A stretch of 7,294 nt of DNA from an archaeon (lineage in GTDB: Archaea > Asgardarchaeota > Hermodarchaeia > Hermodarchaeales > Hermodarchaeaceae): NCBI GenBank assembly GCA_016550415.1, contig JABXGU010000815.1, positions 1 to 7,294 of the forward strand, given 5' to 3'. Made by a program: the position numbers and the translations under genes. Positions 5,242 through 7,294 of the stretch are shown piece after piece. Position 1 is the first letter of the stretch, and every line of letters begins with the position of its first letter. The notes beneath the pieces were generated by a model. The model was given only the letters and a program-made list of their open reading frames with translations, did not search any database and was not told the DNA's origin.

Positions 5242-6281
5242 AGCAAGCGGCTTCAGAGAATCATAGTGCAGAAGGAAAAAGAATTCCAGTTTACCAAGAA
5301 ACTGAACGTTACGCTAGGCAACTCCTTTTAGCTGAATGGAACCAAGAAAAGCTAGCAAAATCGACCGTACTTGTTGCAGGTATTGGTGCACTAGGAAGCA
5401 TTGTTGCTCTTGACCTCGCCCTAACAGGAATTGGAAAAATAGTTATTGTTGATTTTGACACGATTGAGCTCTCAAATTTAAGCCGCCAATTCCTTTACTC
5501 CGAAAAAGATGTTGGCGAACCAAAGGCAATTGTAGCAGGTCAAAGGCTCCGTGAAGCTAACCCTGATGTGCAGATTCTTTCGTTAAACTGCCCAATTCAA
5601 GAAGTGCGCATGACAATATGGAAAGAAGCGGATCTCATCATTGATGGACTTGACACCTTTGAGGCACGTCGATGGCTAAATTCCCTATGTATATACAAGG
5701 ACAAGTCCCTCATTCATGGTGGGATGTATGGATGGTGGGGAAATGTCCAACGGGTAGTTCCCTTTGAAACACCCTGCTTGGAGTGCCAACCATTGGTTCC
5801 TGCAGAGCGACTTCAACAGGCTTGCACACCTCCAGGACAACGAAGAAAAACTGCTGAGCCACCACCCAAATTCCCTTCGCTTCTAAGCATTGCAACCGTT
5901 ATTGCTGGAATCCAATTTCAAGAAGCACTCAAGCACCTATTGGGTGTTGGCGCACCACTGGACAATTACATCTTCTATGATGGGTTACATCAACAGTTCA
6001 CCATGTTAAAGTTGGCTCGAAACCCCAATTGTTTTCTATGTAGCGACAGGTTCCGGATTAAAGGCGAGATATATGCTATTGGGCGAAAAGAAACCGTAGC
6101 TGAATTAAAGAATCGATTAATTATGTCCTTTGGATTGGAAGACCCAAAGGTAATACTCCGTGGCAAAATACTGAAGGACACCCAAGTTCTTGGTAGACAA
6201 AGGCTGAAGCAAAAAGAGCCAATCTATGTCATTGATAAAAGTCTCGCCCAACCACTCAAACTTATTGCAGTCATCAAGTAA
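5238..6281 (+). CDS. Ubiquitin-activating enzyme E1 (ThiF/UBA family) with C-terminal ubiquitin-like domain
   Basis: E1-like enzyme of 347 residues that should adenylate the Gly-Gly end of the ubiquitin and load it on a cysteine. After 'RYARQ' (24-28) comes the Rossmann adenylation domain: 'GIGALGS' (48-54), Asp72 and Asp74 after strand 2, 'NLSRQF' with Arg83, Lys96 in 'GEPKA', and 'DGLDTFEARRWLN' with Asp139. Zinc ligands are C180/C183 and C265/C268. Cys196 in 'QQACTPPG' is the likely catalytic cysteine, as in the 'CT' motif of UBA2 and UBA3. Residues about 275-347 form a beta-grasp region resembling ubiquitin. There is no large cysteine-domain insertion and no second adenylation domain, so it probably acts as a homodimer. 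ATG 5238 overlaps the E2 stop and has AGGTG 8 bases upstream. MoeB or ThiF is the alternative; neighbours and the C-terminal domain argue against it. Confidence 0.92.
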   Translation: MKQAASENHSAEGKRIPVYQETERYARQLLLAEWNQEKLAKSTVLVAGIGALGSIVALDLALTGIGKIVIVDFDTIELSNLSRQFLYSEKDVGEPKAIVAGQRLREANPDVQILSLNCPIQEVRMTIWKEADLIIDGLDTFEARRWLNSLCIYKDKSLIHGGMYGWWGNVQRVVPFETPCLECQPLVPAERLQQACTPPGQRRKTAEPPPKFPSLLSIATVIAGIQFQEALKHLLGVGAPLDNYIFYDGLHQQFTMLKLARNPNCFLCSDRFRIKGEIYAIGRKETVAELKNRLIMSFGLEDPKVILRGKILKDTQVLGRQRLKQKEPIYVIDKSLAQPLKLIAVIK

Positions 6282-7050
6282 TAATGCCAATTGTAATACG
6301 TGCAATGAATCCGACAACTACTACAAATAGTGTCACAGATAAAGTGATTAGTAAAGCCTTTTCAGTGGAAAAATGGTAGCGCTCTCTTAAACCCATTGCG
6401 AGGAGAACAGCGCCCCATAAGTAGCCTGCAACCGATAGCCCCCAGACAATAAACCAAACTGGAGAAAAAAGCAAGGCACCTAAATTAGTAATCGACACGA
6501 AAGATAAGCCGATGGGAGGGGGTATTAGTAATAGGAGTGGTAATGAAATCGTATTTGCAATGAGGAATGGCAGAGAGGAGTACTGGCTCAACAGAAAGGT
6601 TTCTGCAAAATAACCCTCTTCCCCAGCAAGATTCACAATTAGGTGAACAAAACCATAGTAAATTAGAGTCCAAAGGAAGTAAAGCAGAAGAAAAATTGGA
6701 AGAATGCCAAGCCAACCAAATAAGAGACTATAGAGGCTATTGCCTACAACATGAACCATCATCATGATGTAGAAAAACGAAATCACGAATATATTGCCAA
6801 AGAAGATGAGAACTGGACCGCGAGTATCAGGTTCCCGAACAATGTCCCAAAAAGCAACAGAAGGTAGAACAAGGATAGCCCATAACCGCTGACGAAGACT
6901 TAGACGATTCTCCCATTGACGCTCAACGCGACGAAGAAAAGGAAGAATACGCTCAAATCGATCCATGCGGAATCGATACCCGCATTGACGACAGACAGCG
7001 TCATTGGGATGTACTTTAAACCCACATTCTGGACATCGAAGAGTGGACAT
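6274..7050 (-). CDS. Zinc-ribbon plus Yip1-type multi-pass membrane protein
   Basis: A 258-residue membrane protein. The N-terminus is a zinc ribbon, C6-x2-C9-x10-C20-x2-C23, followed by a basic amphipathic stretch (about 25-58). About five hydrophobic segments follow, near 78-98, 106-138, 160-185, 192-220 and 231-256. The pre-membrane pattern 'WAILVLPSVAFWDIVREPDT' and the segment count resemble the Yip1 family, whose eukaryotic members bind Rab GTPases at Golgi/ER membranes. Yip1-like proteins also occur widely in prokaryotes, so a trafficking role cannot be assumed. The ribbon probably faces the cytoplasm. ATG 7050 has only a weak GGTAGTG upstream. Its end overlaps the E1 end by 8 bases on the opposite strand. 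It may be unrelated to the ubiquitin genes. Confidence 0.75.
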   Translation of the reverse strand: MSTLRCPECGFKVHPNDAVCRQCGYRFRMDRFERILPFLRRVERQWENRLSLRQRLWAILVLPSVAFWDIVREPDTRGPVLIFFGNIFVISFFYIMMMVHVVGNSLYSLLFGWLGILPIFLLLYFLWTLIYYGFVHLIVNLAGEEGYFAETFLLSQYSSLPFLIANTISLPLLLLIPPPIGLSFVSITNLGALLFSPVWFIVWGLSVAGYLWGAVLLAMGLRERYHFSTEKALLITLSVTLFVVVVGFIARITIGIIT

Positions 7051-7092
7051 ATGAATTCACTACCGCAGGTGACCCTTTTTTCTTTTCTGTTA

Positions 7093-7100
7093 CTTATAGT
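7093..7100 (-). promoter_or_regulatory. Candidate TATA element of the Yip1-type gene
   Basis: ACTATAAG on the minus strand lies about 45 bases before ATG 7050, so a start about 25 bases downstream would leave a leader of about 20 bases. Pattern match only. Confidence 0.35.
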
Positions 7101-7271
7101 GACGAAAGCTTTAAGTTGTTTATTTCTCAACACAATGCGAGTGACACAAAAATGGGGTATAGCTTTCTCCCCGAACCAATGCTTCTTTTTCAACTGGCCT
7201 AGATTTGCTGCTAATTTTGGAGTGTCACAACAATGCAGAATTCCCATTATGTCTGGATTTAGAATAAAAAT

Positions 7272-7288
7272 GGAGGTCCAACCCTTTG
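7272..7288 (+). promoter_or_regulatory. Possible ribosome binding site and start of a gene leaving the window
   Basis: A perfect GGAGGT at 7272-7277 is followed 8 bases later by TTG (7286-7288), open to the window end. If real, a + strand gene starts here. Only two more codons are visible, so nothing can be said about its product. The rest of 7051-7271 shows no convincing gene; the open frames there have odd composition and overlap the Yip1-type gene or its upstream region. Confidence 0.3.
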
Positions 7289-7294
7289 ATTGAC

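Noticed and set aside
5238..6281. MoeB/ThiF sulphur-carrier activating enzyme instead of E1
   Set aside because: The same fold is shared, but overlap with an active E2 gene, proximity to ubiquitin and RING genes, and the C-terminal ubiquitin-like domain favour E1.
6916..7293. A 125-codon plus-strand open frame near the right edge
   Set aside because: It overlaps the first part of the Yip1-type gene, has no ribosome site, and its composition does not look coding.
1..7294. tRNA, rRNA, CRISPR array or insertion sequence
   Set aside because: No cloverleaf-type sequence, no regularly spaced direct repeats and no transposase or terminal repeats were seen on either strand by eye.

Overview
The window looks like a piece of an Asgard archaeal genome. 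The signs are eukaryote-type ubiquitin and ESCRT genes packed with prokaryotic spacing (4-base ATGA overlaps, gaps of about 20 bases), Shine-Dalgarno sites close to the archaeal/bacterial consensus, AT-rich TATA-type promoter candidates and no introns. GC content seems moderate (judged by eye, not computed), so I do not name a phylum within Asgard.

Left part (9-3249): ESCRT-I and ESCRT-II. A Vps25-like gene on + meets, end to end, a four-gene operon on -. Read in its own direction the operon is: Vps23/TSG101-like (UEV + coiled coil + steadiness box, 3249-2479), Vps28-like (2454-1807), a 97-residue helical protein that may be a free Vps28-C-terminal-like module (1786-1493), and a Vps22-like EAP30 protein (1481-741).

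Middle (3250-4084): a coiled-coil protein of unknown function on - (3994-3338), then a divergent promoter region with a 10-base palindrome next to a TATA element.

Right part (4085-6281): a compact ubiquitin conjugation pathway on +. It holds a small RING protein, a ubiquitin-like protein ending exactly in Gly-Gly, an E2 with HPN motif and catalytic Cys, and an E1 with ATP-binding and Zn-binding motifs and a C-terminal ubiquitin-like domain. E1 converges, with an 8-base overlap, on a - strand zinc-ribbon plus Yip1-type membrane protein (7050-6274). The last 240 bases hold no convincing gene apart from a possible ribosome binding site at the very end.

Together the genes suggest a working ubiquitin-to-ESCRT route: E1 activates the ubiquitin, E2 and the RING protein attach it to targets, the UEV domain of Vps23 reads it, and ESCRT-I/II carry the signal towards membrane remodelling. 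ESCRT-III, Vps4 and a JAMM-type deubiquitinase are not in the window. The Ub/ESCRT linkage in Asgard archaea is known in outline. The least explained parts here are the 97-residue protein, the coiled-coil protein, the lysine-poor ubiquitin and the E1-fused ubiquitin-like domain.
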